A stretch of DNA of 64,000 nucleotides from a bacterium (GTDB lineage: Bacteria; Krumholzibacteriota; Krumholzibacteriia; LZORAL124-64-63). The stretch spans positions 310,001-374,000 of the forward strand of contig JADJYS010000001.1 in NCBI GenBank assembly GCA_016719645.1, read 5' to 3'. Below, in pieces: positions 19,663 to 30,513 of this stretch. A program made the translations under genes and the position numbers. How positions within the stretch are numbered: the stretch's first letter is position 1; every line of letters starts with the position of its first letter. Below the pieces are notes generated by a model. It searched no databases, had not been told where the DNA came from, and saw only the letters and a program-made list of their open reading frames with translations.

Positions 19663-20714
19663 TCGGCAGGGACGACAGGCTCGCCACGGTGCTGGAGGCC
19701 GTGGTGCGGCTCTACAGCCGCACCGGCCAGCCGGTGAGCTCCGCCCTGGTGGTGGGGTGGCTCGGCGGCGCGGTGAGCTCCGCGACGGTGCGCGGCGACA
19801 TGGGCCGCCTCGAGCGCGACGGCTTCCTCGCGAAACCCCACGTGTCGGCGGGGCGCGTGCCCACCGACGCCGGCTTCCGGGCGTTCGTGAACCGGCTGCT
19901 GGTGGCGGCGCCGGGCGAGGCCGCCGCCGGCCGCGGCCTGCGGGCCCTGGTGGACCGGGAGCTCGAGCGCTCGCACGGCACGCACGCGATGGTCAAGGCG
20001 CTCGCGGCGCTGCTCTGCCGCCTGACCGACAACATCGGCATCATCCTGGGCCCGGCCTGGGACGAGGTGCGCGCGCGGCGGCTGGACCTGTACCCGAAGG
20101 AGCAACGCCGCGTCCTGATGGTGCTGGTGCTGGACAACGCCCTGGTGCGGACCGGCACCTTCGCCGTGGATCTCGACGTCACGCCCGAGGCGCTCGACGA
20201 CGCGGCCCGCATCCTGAGCGAGCGCATCAGCGGGCGCACCATCGACGAGATCCGCCACGGCGTGCTCGCGTCGCTCGACGTCGACGACAGCGACGCCGGC
20301 CGGATCGCCCGCGACGTCGCGCGCAACGGCGCGGCGCTCTTCGACGACGTGGAGGCCGCCGACCTCGAGCTGATGGGCGTGGCCAACGTCCTGGACGAGC
20401 CCGAGTTCTCCGACCCCGGCCAGCTCAAGCGGCTGGTGAAGTTCCTGGAGTCGCCGCGCGAGATCCGCTCCGCGCTGCGGCGGCTCAGCCCGGAGAACGA
20501 GGACGGCATCGCGGTCTGGATCGGGTCGGAGAATCCGATCGGCGAGCTGCAGGCCTTCAGCCTGGTCTCGTCGCCCTTCCGGCTCGGCGAGCAGCGGGGC
20601 GTGCTGGCGGTGCTGGGCCTGCGCCGGATGTCCTACGACCGCACCATCGCCGGGATGCAGGTCCTGATCCAGGGCCTCAAGCAGCTGCCACGCGGAGAGG
20701 AAGGACGGACATGA
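19659..20714 (+). CDS. hrcA: Heat-inducible transcription repressor HrcA
   Basis: Repressor of groE/dnaK-type heat-shock genes whose folding depends on GroEL. ATG at 19659 overlaps the hemW-like stop. 351 residues. A winged helix lies at about 8-75 (VSSALVVGWLGGAVSSATVRGDM, DGFLAKPHVSAGRVPT), matching the HrcA DNA-binding domain, followed by the GAF-like middle and C-terminal dimerisation parts (GRTIDEIRHGVLA, LDEPEFSD, LGLRRMSYDRTIAGM). It is the first gene of an hrcA-grpE-dnaJ unit, each overlapping or close to the next. The repressor probably autoregulates at the promoter just upstream. Confidence 0.92.
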   Translation: MIGRDDRLATVLEAVVRLYSRTGQPVSSALVVGWLGGAVSSATVRGDMGRLERDGFLAKPHVSAGRVPTDAGFRAFVNRLLVAAPGEAAAGRGLRALVDRELERSHGTHAMVKALAALLCRLTDNIGIILGPAWDEVRARRLDLYPKEQRRVLMVLVLDNALVRTGTFAVDLDVTPEALDDAARILSERISGRTIDEIRHGVLASLDVDDSDAGRIARDVARNGAALFDDVEAADLELMGVANVLDEPEFSDPGQLKRLVKFLESPREIRSALRRLSPENEDGIAVWIGSENPIGELQAFSLVSSPFRLGEQRGVLAVLGLRRMSYDRTIAGMQVLIQGLKQLPRGEEGRT

Positions 20715-21253
20715 CGGAACACGAACGGCCGGCGCCCGACGAGGACCGGGAGATCGCCGCGGACGCCGCGGCGGACGAGGCGGCGGCGCCCCCGGCCCCG
20801 GACCCGCTGGCCGAGCTCGCGCGCGAGCGCGACGACTACAAGGACAAGTGGCTGCGCGCGCACGCCGAGCTGGACAACGTGCGCAAGCGCGCGCGGCGCG
20901 AGATCGCCGAGGCCCAGACCTTCGCGGTGGCCGACGTCCTGCGCGACCTGCTCGACGTGCTGGACAACTTCGAGCGGGCGGCCGGCGCCGCCGCCGCCGC
21001 GACCGTCGACGCCGAGGCCATCCGCAGCGGGGTCGGCCTGATCCACGGCCGGCTGCGCGAGATCCTCGGCGCCCGCGGGCTCGTGCCCATCCCCACGGCC
21101 AAGGGCGACCCCTTCGACCCCGGGATCCACGAAGCCGTGATGCAGATGGAGGGGGAGGGCGTCGAGCCGGGCGCCGTCCTGGAGGTGGCCCAGACCGGCT
21201 ACCGGCTCGGCGACCTGGTGCTGCGGCCCAGCCGCGTCGTGGTGGCCCGCTGA
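20711..21253 (+). CDS. grpE: Nucleotide exchange factor GrpE
   Basis: Co-chaperone that drives ADP release from DnaK. ATG at 20711 overlaps the hrcA stop (ATGA). 180 residues. After an acidic Ala-rich tail of about 35 residues comes the long coiled-coil helix (YKDKWLRAHAELDNVRKRA), then LRDLLDVLDNFERA and the beta-domain with GDPFDPGIHEAV and VAQTGYRLGDLVLRPSRVVVA, the conserved GrpE end. dnaJ starts 16 bases later; dnaK is not in the window. Confidence 0.95.
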   Translation: MTEHERPAPDEDREIAADAAADEAAAPPAPDPLAELARERDDYKDKWLRAHAELDNVRKRARREIAEAQTFAVADVLRDLLDVLDNFERAAGAAAAATVDAEAIRSGVGLIHGRLREILGARGLVPIPTAKGDPFDPGIHEAVMQMEGEGVEPGAVLEVAQTGYRLGDLVLRPSRVVVAR

Positions 21254-21269
21254 ACGAAAGGCGCCCGGG

Positions 21270-22401
21270 ATGGCCCAGAAGAGGGACTACTACGAGGTGC
21301 TCGGGATCGGCCGCGACGCGGGCGAGGCCGAGGTCAAGAAGGCCTACCGCAAGCTGGCCATCAAGCACCACCCGGACCGCAACCCCGACGACCCCACGGC
21401 CGCCGAGAAGTTCCGCGAGGCCACCGAGGCCTACGAGGCGCTGAAGGATCCCCAGAAGCGGGCGCAGTACGACCAGTTCGGCCACGCCGCCTTCGAGCAG
21501 CCCGGCGGCCAGGGCGGCGGTTTCGGCGGCATGGGCGGGATGGACATGAACGACGCGCTGGCGTCCTTCCTGCGCAACTTCGGCGGCTTCGGGGACATCT
21601 TCGGCGGCGGGGGCGGGGGCGGCGGCCGCCGGGCGGAGCCAGGGCCGCGACCTCCAGGTGAAGGTCGCGATCACCCTGCGCGAGGCCGCCGACGGCGTGC
21701 ACAAGAAGGTCAAGCTGCGCAAGCAGGTGGCGTGCAAGGAATGCAGCGGCAGCGGCGGGGCGCACGGCAGCGGCGCGTCGGACTGCCCCGAGTGCCACGG
21801 CTCCGGCCGGCGCCGGCAGGTGGTGCGGACCCTGCTCGGCCAGATGGTCACCGAGGTCGCCTGCAACCGCTGCGGCGGCCGCGGCAGCGTGGTGACCGAC
21901 CCCTGCGGCGCCTGCCGCGGCACCGGCACCGTGCGCGGCGAGGAGACCGTCGAAGTGCGCATCCCCGCCGGGGTCGCGCGCGGCAACTACATGGACCTGC
22001 AGGGGCACGGCGACGCCGGCGAGCACGGCGGCCGCCCCGGCGGCCTGCGCGTGGTGTTCGACGTGGGCGAGGACGAGATCTTCGAGCGCCACGGCGACGA
22101 CCTGCTGGTCGACGTGCCCGTCTCGCCGGTCGACCTCATGCTGGGCGTCAAGGTCGAGGTGCCGACGCTCGACGGGCGCGTGGTGCTCAAGGTCCCGGCC
22201 GGCACCCAGACCCACAAGGTCTTCCGGCTGCGCGGCAAGGGCATGCCCCGCCTGCACCGCAGCGACCGCGGCGACCAGCTGGTGCGGATCCTGGCCTGGA
22301 CGCCGGAGAAGATCACCGCCGACGAGAAGTCGCGGCTCGAGTCGCTGCGCGCCGGGCTCGCGTCCCGCGTCCCCGCGCCCGGCCGCGGGCTCGTCGACTG
22401 A
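21270..22401 (+). CDS. dnaJ: Chaperone DnaJ, interrupted by a +1 frameshift
   Basis: Co-chaperone that delivers clients to DnaK. ATG at 21270 opens the J-domain in frame 3 (RDYYEVLGI, YRKLAIKHHPDRN with the HPD motif, AYEALKDPQKRAQYD) and a Gly/Phe region. In the G-rich stretch around 21606-21640 the homologous reading jumps one base to the frame that continues as QGRDLQVKVAITLREA. That part holds four CxxCxGxG zinc modules (CKECSGSG, CPECHGSG, CNRCGGRG, CGACRGTG) and the substrate domain, ending at 22401. Both halves are well conserved and add up to a normal DnaJ of about 377 residues, so one extra base in the G-run is the simplest explanation. Confidence 0.9.
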
Positions 22402-22427
22402 CCGCGCGGGATCGACAGGAGGGCCGC

Positions 22428-23246
22428 GTGCACACCTACCACCTGGAGCTGCCGGCGGGCGCGCCCCTGCCCGGCCCCGGCGACGAGGTCCGCCTCGACG
22501 CCGAGGAGAGCCACCACCTGCTGCACGTGATGCGCGCCAGGGCCGGCGACGCGCTGCGGCTGGTCGACGGGCGCGCCGGGGTGGTCGAGGCCGAGTACGT
22601 CGGCGCCGACGGGCGCCGCGCCCGCGCCCTGGTGCGCGCGTCGCGGCGGGACGACGCCGAGCTGGCGCGCCCGCGCCTGGTGCTGGCCTGCGGCGTCACC
22701 AAGGGCAAGCGCTTCGAGTCCACGCTGGAGCAGGCGGTCGAGCTGGGCGCGCACGAGATCGTGCCCCTGCTGACCGCGCGCGGCGAGGTCCTGCCCGGCG
22801 ACGGCCGCCGCGAGCGCTGGCGGACGCTGCTGCGCACGGCGGGCAAGCAGAGCGGCCGCAGCTGGACGCCCGACCTCGCCGAGCCGCTGCCGCCGGCGGC
22901 CCTGCTCGCCGCGCGCCCGGGCGCCCGCTTCTTCACCGGCGCGGCCCGCGACCGCGCGCGGGGCTGGCGCGACGACGGGGACGGCCGCTGCGGTCCCGCC
23001 TCGCTGCTGGCGGCGGCGGCCGCCGCGGACGCCGACCTGCTGGCCGCGGACGAGCTGGTGTGGTGCGTGGGCCCCGAGGGCGGCTGGGAGGACGCGGAGC
23101 TGGCGCTGCTGGCCGCCGCCGGCCGCACGCTGCGCCTCGGACCGCACCGCCTGCGCACCGGGACCGCCGCGCTGGCCGGGCTGGCGCTGCTGGCCGCGGT
23201 GCGCGAGATGATCGTCGAAGCCGGGCCTACCCCCGGCGCAGGCTGA
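22428..23246 (+). CDS. rsmE: 16S rRNA (uracil(1498)-N3)-methyltransferase RsmE
   Basis: SPOUT-class methyltransferase that modifies U1498 of 16S rRNA. GTG at 22428 follows AGGAGGG. 272 residues. The N-terminal PUA-like part contains SHHLLHVMRARAGD. The SPOUT knot contains ACGVTKGKRFESTLEQAVELGAHEIVPL, TAGKQSGRS, WCVGPEGGWEDAEL and LGPHRLRTGTAALAGLALL, all RsmE signatures. It follows dnaJ by 26 bases, a common linkage in bacteria. Confidence 0.92.
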   Translation: MHTYHLELPAGAPLPGPGDEVRLDAEESHHLLHVMRARAGDALRLVDGRAGVVEAEYVGADGRRARALVRASRRDDAELARPRLVLACGVTKGKRFESTLEQAVELGAHEIVPLLTARGEVLPGDGRRERWRTLLRTAGKQSGRSWTPDLAEPLPPAALLAARPGARFFTGAARDRARGWRDDGDGRCGPASLLAAAAAADADLLAADELVWCVGPEGGWEDAELALLAAAGRTLRLGPHRLRTGTAALAGLALLAAVREMIVEAGPTPGAG

Positions 23247-23292
23247 CCACGTCCCGCCGGGAGCGGGACGCAACCAGGAGCGAGGTGGACCG

Positions 23293-23748
23293 ATGCCGAA
23301 ATCCGAACTGGCCGCGCGTCTCGGGACCGAGACCGTCGCCGCCATGAAGGCGCGGGACAAGGACCGGCTCGCGGTGCTGCGCATGCTGCAGGCCGCGTTC
23401 AAGCAGGTCGAGGTGGACACCCGCCAGGAGATCGACGAGGCGGGAGCGGTGAAGATCGTGCGCTCGTACGCCAAGAAGGTGAAGGACCAGCTCGCCGGGG
23501 CCGAGTCCGCCGGGCGGCCGGAGCTGGTGGCGCAGGCGAAGGCCGAGCTCGTCATCGTCAACGAGTTCCTGCCCGTGGAGCTGGACGACGCGGCCCTGGC
23601 CGAGATCGTGCGCGCGGCCATCGCCGAGACCGGCGCGACCTCGCCGCGCGAGATGGGCCAGGTCATGAAGGCCGCGATGGCCCGCGTCGCCGGCCAGGCC
23701 GACGGCGGCCGCGTCGGCGCCGCGGTCAAGGCCCAGCTCGGCGGATAG
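23293..23748 (+). CDS. GatB/YqeY domain protein
   Basis: A 151-residue stand-alone YqeY protein related to the tRNA-binding tail of GatB. ATG at 23293 follows GAGGTGGACC. It contains MKARDKDRLAVLRMLQAAFKQVEVD, VRSYAKKVKDQL, AELVIVNEFLPVELDDAAL and TSPREMGQVMKAAM, covering the full two-part helical domain. It precedes the CvpA-like gene by 8 bases; linkage of YqeY, CvpA and MutS2 is common. Its molecular role is not established. Confidence 0.9.
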   Translation: MPKSELAARLGTETVAAMKARDKDRLAVLRMLQAAFKQVEVDTRQEIDEAGAVKIVRSYAKKVKDQLAGAESAGRPELVAQAKAELVIVNEFLPVELDDAALAEIVRAAIAETGATSPREMGQVMKAAMARVAGQADGGRVGAAVKAQLGG

Positions 23749-23756
23749 GAGGCGTC

Positions 23757-24398
23757 ATGCCCTGGATCTCGGTGGCGGTCGTGGCGGTGGTGGCCCTGTT
23801 CGCGATCGGCGGGTGGCGGGCCGGCCTGGTGCGCCGCCTGCTGGAACTCGCCGGGCTGCTGGCCGCGGTGCTGATCGCCGCCGCGCAGTGGCGGGCGGCG
23901 GGCGGCTGGCTGCACCGCGTCGCCGGCGTCGGCGAGACCGTGGCGCCGCTGGCCGGCTGGCTGCTGCTCTTCGCCGCCGTGGTGATCGCCTCGCGGCTGC
24001 TGGCCTGGCTGGTCGGCAAATCCCTGAACGCGTCCGCCCTGGGCCGGCTCGACCGCGCCGGCGGCCTGCTGGGCGGGCTGCTCGCCGGGATGCTGGTGGT
24101 CAGCGTCGCGCTGATGCTCGTCTGCCGGCTCGACCGCGGCGGCGCCTGGTGCGCGCGCATCCAGTCCCAGACGGTGTCGCGCCTCGCCTACGGGGCGGCG
24201 CCCGCCTTCTTCCGGGCCGTCGTGGACGAGCGGGATGCCGGCGACCTCTGGCGCCACGCGAAGGATGCGGCGGCCGAACTCCCGGCCGCGGCGGTCGGGG
24301 CCGGCAGGTCGGCGGTCGACGCCGGCAAGTCCGCGGTCGGCCTCGGCCGCGCCGACGCCGACACCGTCCGCGCCGCGACCGCGCCGACCGGGAAGTGA
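23757..24398 (+). CDS. CvpA family inner-membrane protein
   Basis: 213 residues. GGAGGCG precedes ATG at 23757. Four hydrophobic segments fill about residues 1-120 (ISVAVVAVVALFAIGGWRAG, LAGLLAAVLIAAAQ, LAGWLLLFAAVVIAS, LGGLLAGMLVVSVALMLVC), with the LGRLDRAGGLLGGLLAG loop typical of CvpA. The tail is amphipathic and Ala-rich (SAVDAGKSAVGLGRA). The family was named for colicin V production and is linked to envelope stress in Proteobacteria. mutS2 starts 4 bases after its stop. Confidence 0.85.
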   Translation: MPWISVAVVAVVALFAIGGWRAGLVRRLLELAGLLAAVLIAAAQWRAAGGWLHRVAGVGETVAPLAGWLLLFAAVVIASRLLAWLVGKSLNASALGRLDRAGGLLGGLLAGMLVVSVALMLVCRLDRGGAWCARIQSQTVSRLAYGAAPAFFRAVVDERDAGDLWRHAKDAAAELPAAAVGAGRSAVDAGKSAVGLGRADADTVRAATAPTGK

Positions 24399-24402
24399 TC
24401 GC

Positions 24403-26799
24403 GTGATCCCGCTGCTGTCGGAACTGGAGCGCTGGGAGAGCGGGGCCGCGCTGCCGGACGACCCCGAGCACCGGCGCGCCCTGCGCCTGCTGGAGTGGCA
24501 CCGCATCGCCGCGCAGGTCGCCCGCCACGCCCGCTCCCGCCGCGCCGCGGCCCGCCTGGCCGCGCGCCGGCCCTTCGCGCGGATGGAGCCGATCCTGCTG
24601 CAGCGGGAGCTGGCCGACGAGCTGCGCCCCCGCGGCGAGCGCGGCGAGTGGCCGCCCCTGGTGGAGGTCGGCGACGCCCTGGACCTGCTGGACCGCCCGC
24701 GCCCGCTGCGGCTGGCGGGCGCCGAGCTGGTCCACCTCGCGGCGACGGCCGTGGACCTCGACCATCTGCGCGACGACCTGATCGCGCGCGAGCGGGACCA
24801 CCCGCGCTGGTGCGGCGCCGCCCGCTGCCTGCAGCCGCTGGGCGGCCTGGCCGGCGCGGTGGCCCGCGCCCTGGACCGCGACGGCGGCGTCCGCGACGAC
24901 GCCTCGCCCCTGCTGTCGCGCCTGCGCCGCGAGGCGCGCGACCAGGAGCGGCAGGCCCGCGCGGCCGTGCAGCGCGCGATGGCCGACGCGCGCGAGCGCG
25001 GCTGGACCACCGCCACCGAGGTCACGCTGCGCGGGGACCGCCTGTGCCTGCCGGTGCGCTCGGGCTCGAAGCGCCAGGTCGACGGCATCGTCCACGACCG
25101 CTCGGCGACCGGCGGCACCCTGTTCATCGAGCCCGCCGCCGTCGTCGCGCTCCAGAACGACCTGATCGAGACCCGGCTGGCCGCCGCGGCCGAGGCCGAG
25201 CGCATCCTGCTGGAGCTCAACCGCGCGGCGGAGGCGTCGGCGCCCGCGCTGCGCGAGGCCTGCGAGCTCTGCCTGCGCGTGGACGAGACGCGCTCCGCGC
25301 TGCTGTGGAGCCGGGCGGTGCGCGGCGCGCGACCGGCGCTGGCCGCCGGCGGCGAGCTGGACATCCGCGCCGGCCGCCACCCGCTGCTGCTGGACCGCGC
25401 CGGCGCGGACGTCGTGCCCCTGGACCTGGCCATGCCCGACGGCGCGCGCATCCTGGTGATCAGCGGCCCCAACGCCGGCGGCAAGTCGGTGGCGCTGAAG
25501 TGCGCGGGCCTGCTGTGCCTGCTGGCGCAGTGCGGCTGGGACGTGCCGGCCCGCGAGGACACGCGGCTGCCGCTGCTGGGCCGCCTCGAGGTCGACCTCG
25601 GCGACGACCAGTCCATCGCCCGCTCGCTGAGCAGCTTCTCGGCGCACCTGTCCCACCTGGCGGGCTTCCTGGACCGCGCCGGCGGGGAGTCGCTGGTCCT
25701 CTGCGACGAGATCGGCAGCGGGACCGACCCCGACGAGGGCACGGCCCTGGCCTTCACCGTGCTCGAGGCGCTCGCCGAGCGCGGCGCGCTGGTGCTGGCC
25801 ACCACGCACTCCGGCCTGCTGAAGGCCGCCGTCGCCGACCACCCGTCGATGGCGAACGCGGCGATGGACTTCGACGAGACGAACCTGGCCCCGCTGTACA
25901 CCCTGCGGGCGGGCGTGCCCGGGGCGAGCCACGCCTTCGCCATCGCCTCGCGGCTGGACTTCCCGGCCGGCCTGGTGGAGCGGGCCCGCGCCCGGGTCGG
26001 CGAGGACCGCTTCCGGATCGAGCACCTGCTGACCGAGCTGGGCGCCCGCGCCCGCGACCTGCAGCAGCAGCAGTCCGAGGCCAGGCGGCTGGCCGAGGCG
26101 GCCCGCGCCGGGCACGACGCCCTGGCGGCCCGCCTCGCCGGCATCGAGCGCGAGCGTGCCGACGCCCTGGCGGCGGCGCGGCGCGCGGGCGAGGACTTCC
26201 TGGCCGAGGCGCGCCGGACCCTCGAGCGGCTCGTGCGGGAACTGCGCGGCGAGGGGCCGCGGACCCGCACCATCCGCGACGCCCGCGACGCGTTGGCGGG
26301 GCTGGGCGCCGGCCTGCCTCCCGAGGCGCCGCGCGCGCCCGTCGCGGCGCCCGTCGCCGGGGACCGCGTGCGCGTGCCCCACCTCGGGCTCGACGGCCGG
26401 GTCGTCGAGGTCCGCGGCGGCCGCCTGGTGGTCCTGGCCGGGGGGATGCGCCTGTCCCTGCCCGCCGACGCGGTCGCGGGCGCGGACGGGGGCGGGAGCG
26501 CGGCCGCACCGCCGCCGCCCGGCGCGTCCCGCCACGTCGCGGCCGCCGGCGGCGCCGGCGTGACCGAACTGGACCTGCGCGGCTTCCGGGCCGAGGAGGG
26601 CTGGGAGGCGCTGGACCGCCTCATCGACCGGGCGATCCCCGCCGGGACCGGCGAGATCGGCGTCATCCACGGCTTCGGGACCGGGCGCCTGCGCGCCTAC
26701 CTGCTGGAGCGCCTGGCCCGCGACCCGCGCGTCGCCGGCTTCCAGGACGCGCCCCCCGACCAGGGGGGGCAGGGCCGGACCGTCGTGCGCCTGGCTTGA
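24403..26799 (+). CDS. mutS2: Endonuclease MutS2
   Basis: MutS-like ATPase with a C-terminal nuclease that limits homologous recombination and also splits collided ribosomes in Firmicutes. GTG at 24403. 798 residues. The lever/clamp part contains VKSGSKRQ-like RSGSKRQVDGIVHDRSATGGTL; Walker A GPNAGGKS is at about 355-362, followed by LGDDQSIARSLSSFSAHL and CDEIGSGTDPDEG (Walker B). A KOW-like segment and the Smr domain end the protein (LDLRGFRAEEGWEAL, IHGFGTGRLR). The usual MutS mismatch-binding N-terminal domains are absent, as expected for MutS2. Confidence 0.93.
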   Translation: MIPLLSELERWESGAALPDDPEHRRALRLLEWHRIAAQVARHARSRRAAARLAARRPFARMEPILLQRELADELRPRGERGEWPPLVEVGDALDLLDRPRPLRLAGAELVHLAATAVDLDHLRDDLIARERDHPRWCGAARCLQPLGGLAGAVARALDRDGGVRDDASPLLSRLRREARDQERQARAAVQRAMADARERGWTTATEVTLRGDRLCLPVRSGSKRQVDGIVHDRSATGGTLFIEPAAVVALQNDLIETRLAAAAEAERILLELNRAAEASAPALREACELCLRVDETRSALLWSRAVRGARPALAAGGELDIRAGRHPLLLDRAGADVVPLDLAMPDGARILVISGPNAGGKSVALKCAGLLCLLAQCGWDVPAREDTRLPLLGRLEVDLGDDQSIARSLSSFSAHLSHLAGFLDRAGGESLVLCDEIGSGTDPDEGTALAFTVLEALAERGALVLATTHSGLLKAAVADHPSMANAAMDFDETNLAPLYTLRAGVPGASHAFAIASRLDFPAGLVERARARVGEDRFRIEHLLTELGARARDLQQQQSEARRLAEAARAGHDALAARLAGIERERADALAAARRAGEDFLAEARRTLERLVRELRGEGPRTRTIRDARDALAGLGAGLPPEAPRAPVAAPVAGDRVRVPHLGLDGRVVEVRGGRLVVLAGGMRLSLPADAVAGADGGGSAAAPPPPGASRHVAAAGGAGVTELDLRGFRAEEGWEALDRLIDRAIPAGTGEIGVIHGFGTGRLRAYLLERLARDPRVAGFQDAPPDQGGQGRTVVRLA

Positions 26800-26850
26800 C
26801 GCTTTCCCTGCCCGACGCGCGCCGGCCCGCGGGGCTCTGCCGTGGGAAAT

Positions 26851-26880
26851 TGGACATCCGGGCGGCAAGCTGATAGGTTG
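26851..26880 (+). promoter_or_regulatory. Weak candidate promoter upstream of dnaG
   Basis: TTGGAC near 26851 is followed about 16 bases later by a GATAGG-like -10, in the 139-bp gap between mutS2 and dnaG. The -10 matches consensus at only three positions. Confidence 0.3.
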
Positions 26881-26938
26881 AGAGATCGTGGTGAGCGCGC
26901 AACGGGGGTCGGGCCAGGGCCAGAGGAGCGTCGCGCCG

Positions 26939-28705
26939 ATGTCACCGGTTCTGCCCAAGGACCTCGTCGCCCGCATCAAGGAAGAGACCGACATCACGGC
27001 GGTCGTGCGCGAGTACGTGACGCTGCGCGCCGCCGGGACGAACTTCGTGGGCCTCTGCCCCTTCCACCGCGAGAAGACCCCGAGCTTCAACGTCAACCCC
27101 CACCGCCAGATCTACAAGTGCTTCGGCTGCGGCGAGGGCGGCGACGTCATCTCGTTCCTGATGAAGCTGCAGGGCCTGTCCTTCCCCGAAGCGCTGGAGA
27201 TCCTGGCCCGGCCGCTCGACGTGGACCTGGCCCGCTTCCTGGTGGACAACGACGAGGCCGAGGGCGAGCGCCAGGCCTTCTTCCGCGCGCAGGAGGCCGC
27301 CGCCGAGCTCTGGAGCGGGGCCTACTGGGGACGCGAGGGCGCCGAGGCCCGCGCCTACCTCGAGGGGCGCGGCTTCGGGCAGGAGATCCTGAAGCGCTAC
27401 GACGTCGGTTTCGCGCCGGCCGCCACGGCCTGGCTGGTCGACGCGCTGGGGCGCCGGGGGGTCGACCGCGACCTCGCCCGCAGGACCGGATTATTGAGGG
27501 ATGGGCAGGGCGCGGAGCCTTTTGCTTATTTCCGCAACCGCATTATCTTTCCCGTCCGTAACATCGCCCAGCGCATCGCGGGTTTCGGGGGTCGGATCCT
27601 GGGCGAAGGAGAGCCCAAGTACCTCAACTCCGCCGAAGGTCCCTACTTCAGCAAGCGCGAGTTGCTGTACGGCTTCTCCATGTCCCGGATCCCCATCGCC
27701 CGACACAAGACGGCCATCCTGGTGGAGGGCTACCTCGACCAGATCGCCCTGGCCCAGGCGGGTTTCGGCAACGGCGTCGCGACCTGCGGCACGGCCTTCA
27801 CGCAGGAGCAGGCGCGGATCCTGCGCCGGGGCTGCTCGCGGGTGTTCGTCCTGTTCGACGGCGACGCCGCCGGGATCAAGGCCTCGGTCAAGGCCGCGGC
27901 CGCCGCCCTGGCCGGCGGACTCGAGCCCCGCATCGGCCGGCTGCCGCCCGGCGAGGACCCGGCGTCCTTCCTGCTGGGGCGCGACGCGACGGCGCTGACC
28001 GCGATCCTGGAGGCGGCCCCGGGCTACCTCCAGCTGCTGCGGGACCTCGCCGCCGAGAGCGGCCGCGGCCGCGAAGCGAGGGAGCGGGCGGTCAAGCGCG
28101 CCATCGAGGCGGTGGCCGCCGTGCCCGACCCGATCCGCCGCTCGCTGCTGGTGGACGAAGCGGCCGAGGTGTTCGGGCTGGCGAGGGATCTGGTCGGGGA
28201 CGAAGTGGCCCGGCGGGCCGAGCCCCAGCGCCCGGCGACCCCCGCCGAGGGGCGCTCCCGGCCCGAGGACGCGCAGGTGGCCCGGCCCTTGCAACCCGAC
28301 CGGGGTCCGCTGCGTGTGGACGCGGCGGCGGTCGAGCAGCAGATGCTGGCCCACGCCCTGGCCGACGAGACGGGCGAGGCCGCCGAGACGATGCTCGAAC
28401 TGTGGCCCGAGGCCGACTTCGTGCTGGAACCGGCCCGCCGGCTGCACGAGGAGATCGCGGCCTGGCTGGACCAGCGCCGGCGCGAGAGCGCGCCGCCTCC
28501 GGCCAGGTTCGTGCAGGAACGCTGGCACGCGCAGGACGACGGCTACCGTCGCCTCGTCACCGACCTGCTCACGGATCGCGAGGCGGGCGGGACGGGCGAC
28601 CATGCCCGGATCGTCCGCGACTGCCGCCACCGGCTGGATACCGACCGCCAACGACGCCGCCTGAGCGATGCCCTGCGGGCACGTCCGGGAGGACGGGGGG
28701 AATAG
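26939..28705 (+). CDS. dnaG: DNA primase DnaG
   Basis: Makes RNA primers for lagging-strand synthesis. ATG at 26939 with AGAGGAG 10 bases upstream; an in-frame GTG at 26888 gives a longer but unlikely N-terminus. 588 residues. The CHC2 zinc-binding domain has C40, H43, C61 and C64 (CPFH...CFGC). The core follows with FRNRIIFPVRN, GEPKYLNS, the TOPRIM segments ILVEGYLDQIALAQ and VFVLFDGDAAG, and GEDPASFLL. A C-terminal helicase-binding region starts near 470. A short AT-richer patch at about 27485-27560 uses codons such as TTA that are rare here. rpoD follows 6 bases later. Confidence 0.95.
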   Translation: MSPVLPKDLVARIKEETDITAVVREYVTLRAAGTNFVGLCPFHREKTPSFNVNPHRQIYKCFGCGEGGDVISFLMKLQGLSFPEALEILARPLDVDLARFLVDNDEAEGERQAFFRAQEAAAELWSGAYWGREGAEARAYLEGRGFGQEILKRYDVGFAPAATAWLVDALGRRGVDRDLARRTGLLRDGQGAEPFAYFRNRIIFPVRNIAQRIAGFGGRILGEGEPKYLNSAEGPYFSKRELLYGFSMSRIPIARHKTAILVEGYLDQIALAQAGFGNGVATCGTAFTQEQARILRRGCSRVFVLFDGDAAGIKASVKAAAAALAGGLEPRIGRLPPGEDPASFLLGRDATALTAILEAAPGYLQLLRDLAAESGRGREARERAVKRAIEAVAAVPDPIRRSLLVDEAAEVFGLARDLVGDEVARRAEPQRPATPAEGRSRPEDAQVARPLQPDRGPLRVDAAAVEQQMLAHALADETGEAAETMLELWPEADFVLEPARRLHEEIAAWLDQRRRESAPPPARFVQERWHAQDDGYRRLVTDLLTDREAGGTGDHARIVRDCRHRLDTDRQRRRLSDALRARPGGRGE

Positions 28706-28711
28706 AGGCCT

Positions 28712-30342
<1,631 letters not shown>

Positions 30343-30346
<4 letters not shown>

Positions 30347-30371
30347 CCGCGATCCGGGGGTTTCCTATCAT
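30343..30371 (+). promoter_or_regulatory. Promoter for tRNA(CAT)-tRNA-Val
   Basis: TTGACC (30343-30348) and TATCAT (30366-30371) with an exact 17-base spacer. The -35 overlaps the rpoD stop codon. The tRNA begins 16 bases after the -10. Confidence 0.65.
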
Positions 30372-30386
30372 GGGCAGCCGGATCGT

Positions 30387-30462
30387 GGGCCCATGGCCAA
30401 GCGGTTAAGGCGACCGGCTCATAACCGGTTGAACCCAGGTTCGAATCCTGGTGGGCCCACCA
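30387..30462 (+). tRNA. tRNA with anticodon CAT (Met or Ile2)
   Basis: Acceptor GGGCCCA/TGGGCCC, a 3-bp D-stem GCC/GGC, anticodon stem ACCGG/CCGGT with loop CTCATAA, T-stem CCAGG/CCTGG with TTCGAAT, discriminator A and encoded CCA. CAT can be elongator tRNA-Met or tRNA-Ile that TilS converts to read AUA. The A1-free G1-C72 acceptor pair argues against initiator tRNA. Identity is left open between Met and Ile2. Confidence 0.93.
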
Positions 30463-30513
30463 GGCATCGCGACCTGCCGTACCGCCGCCGCCCGCGAAGG
30501 GAACGCGAAGCTC

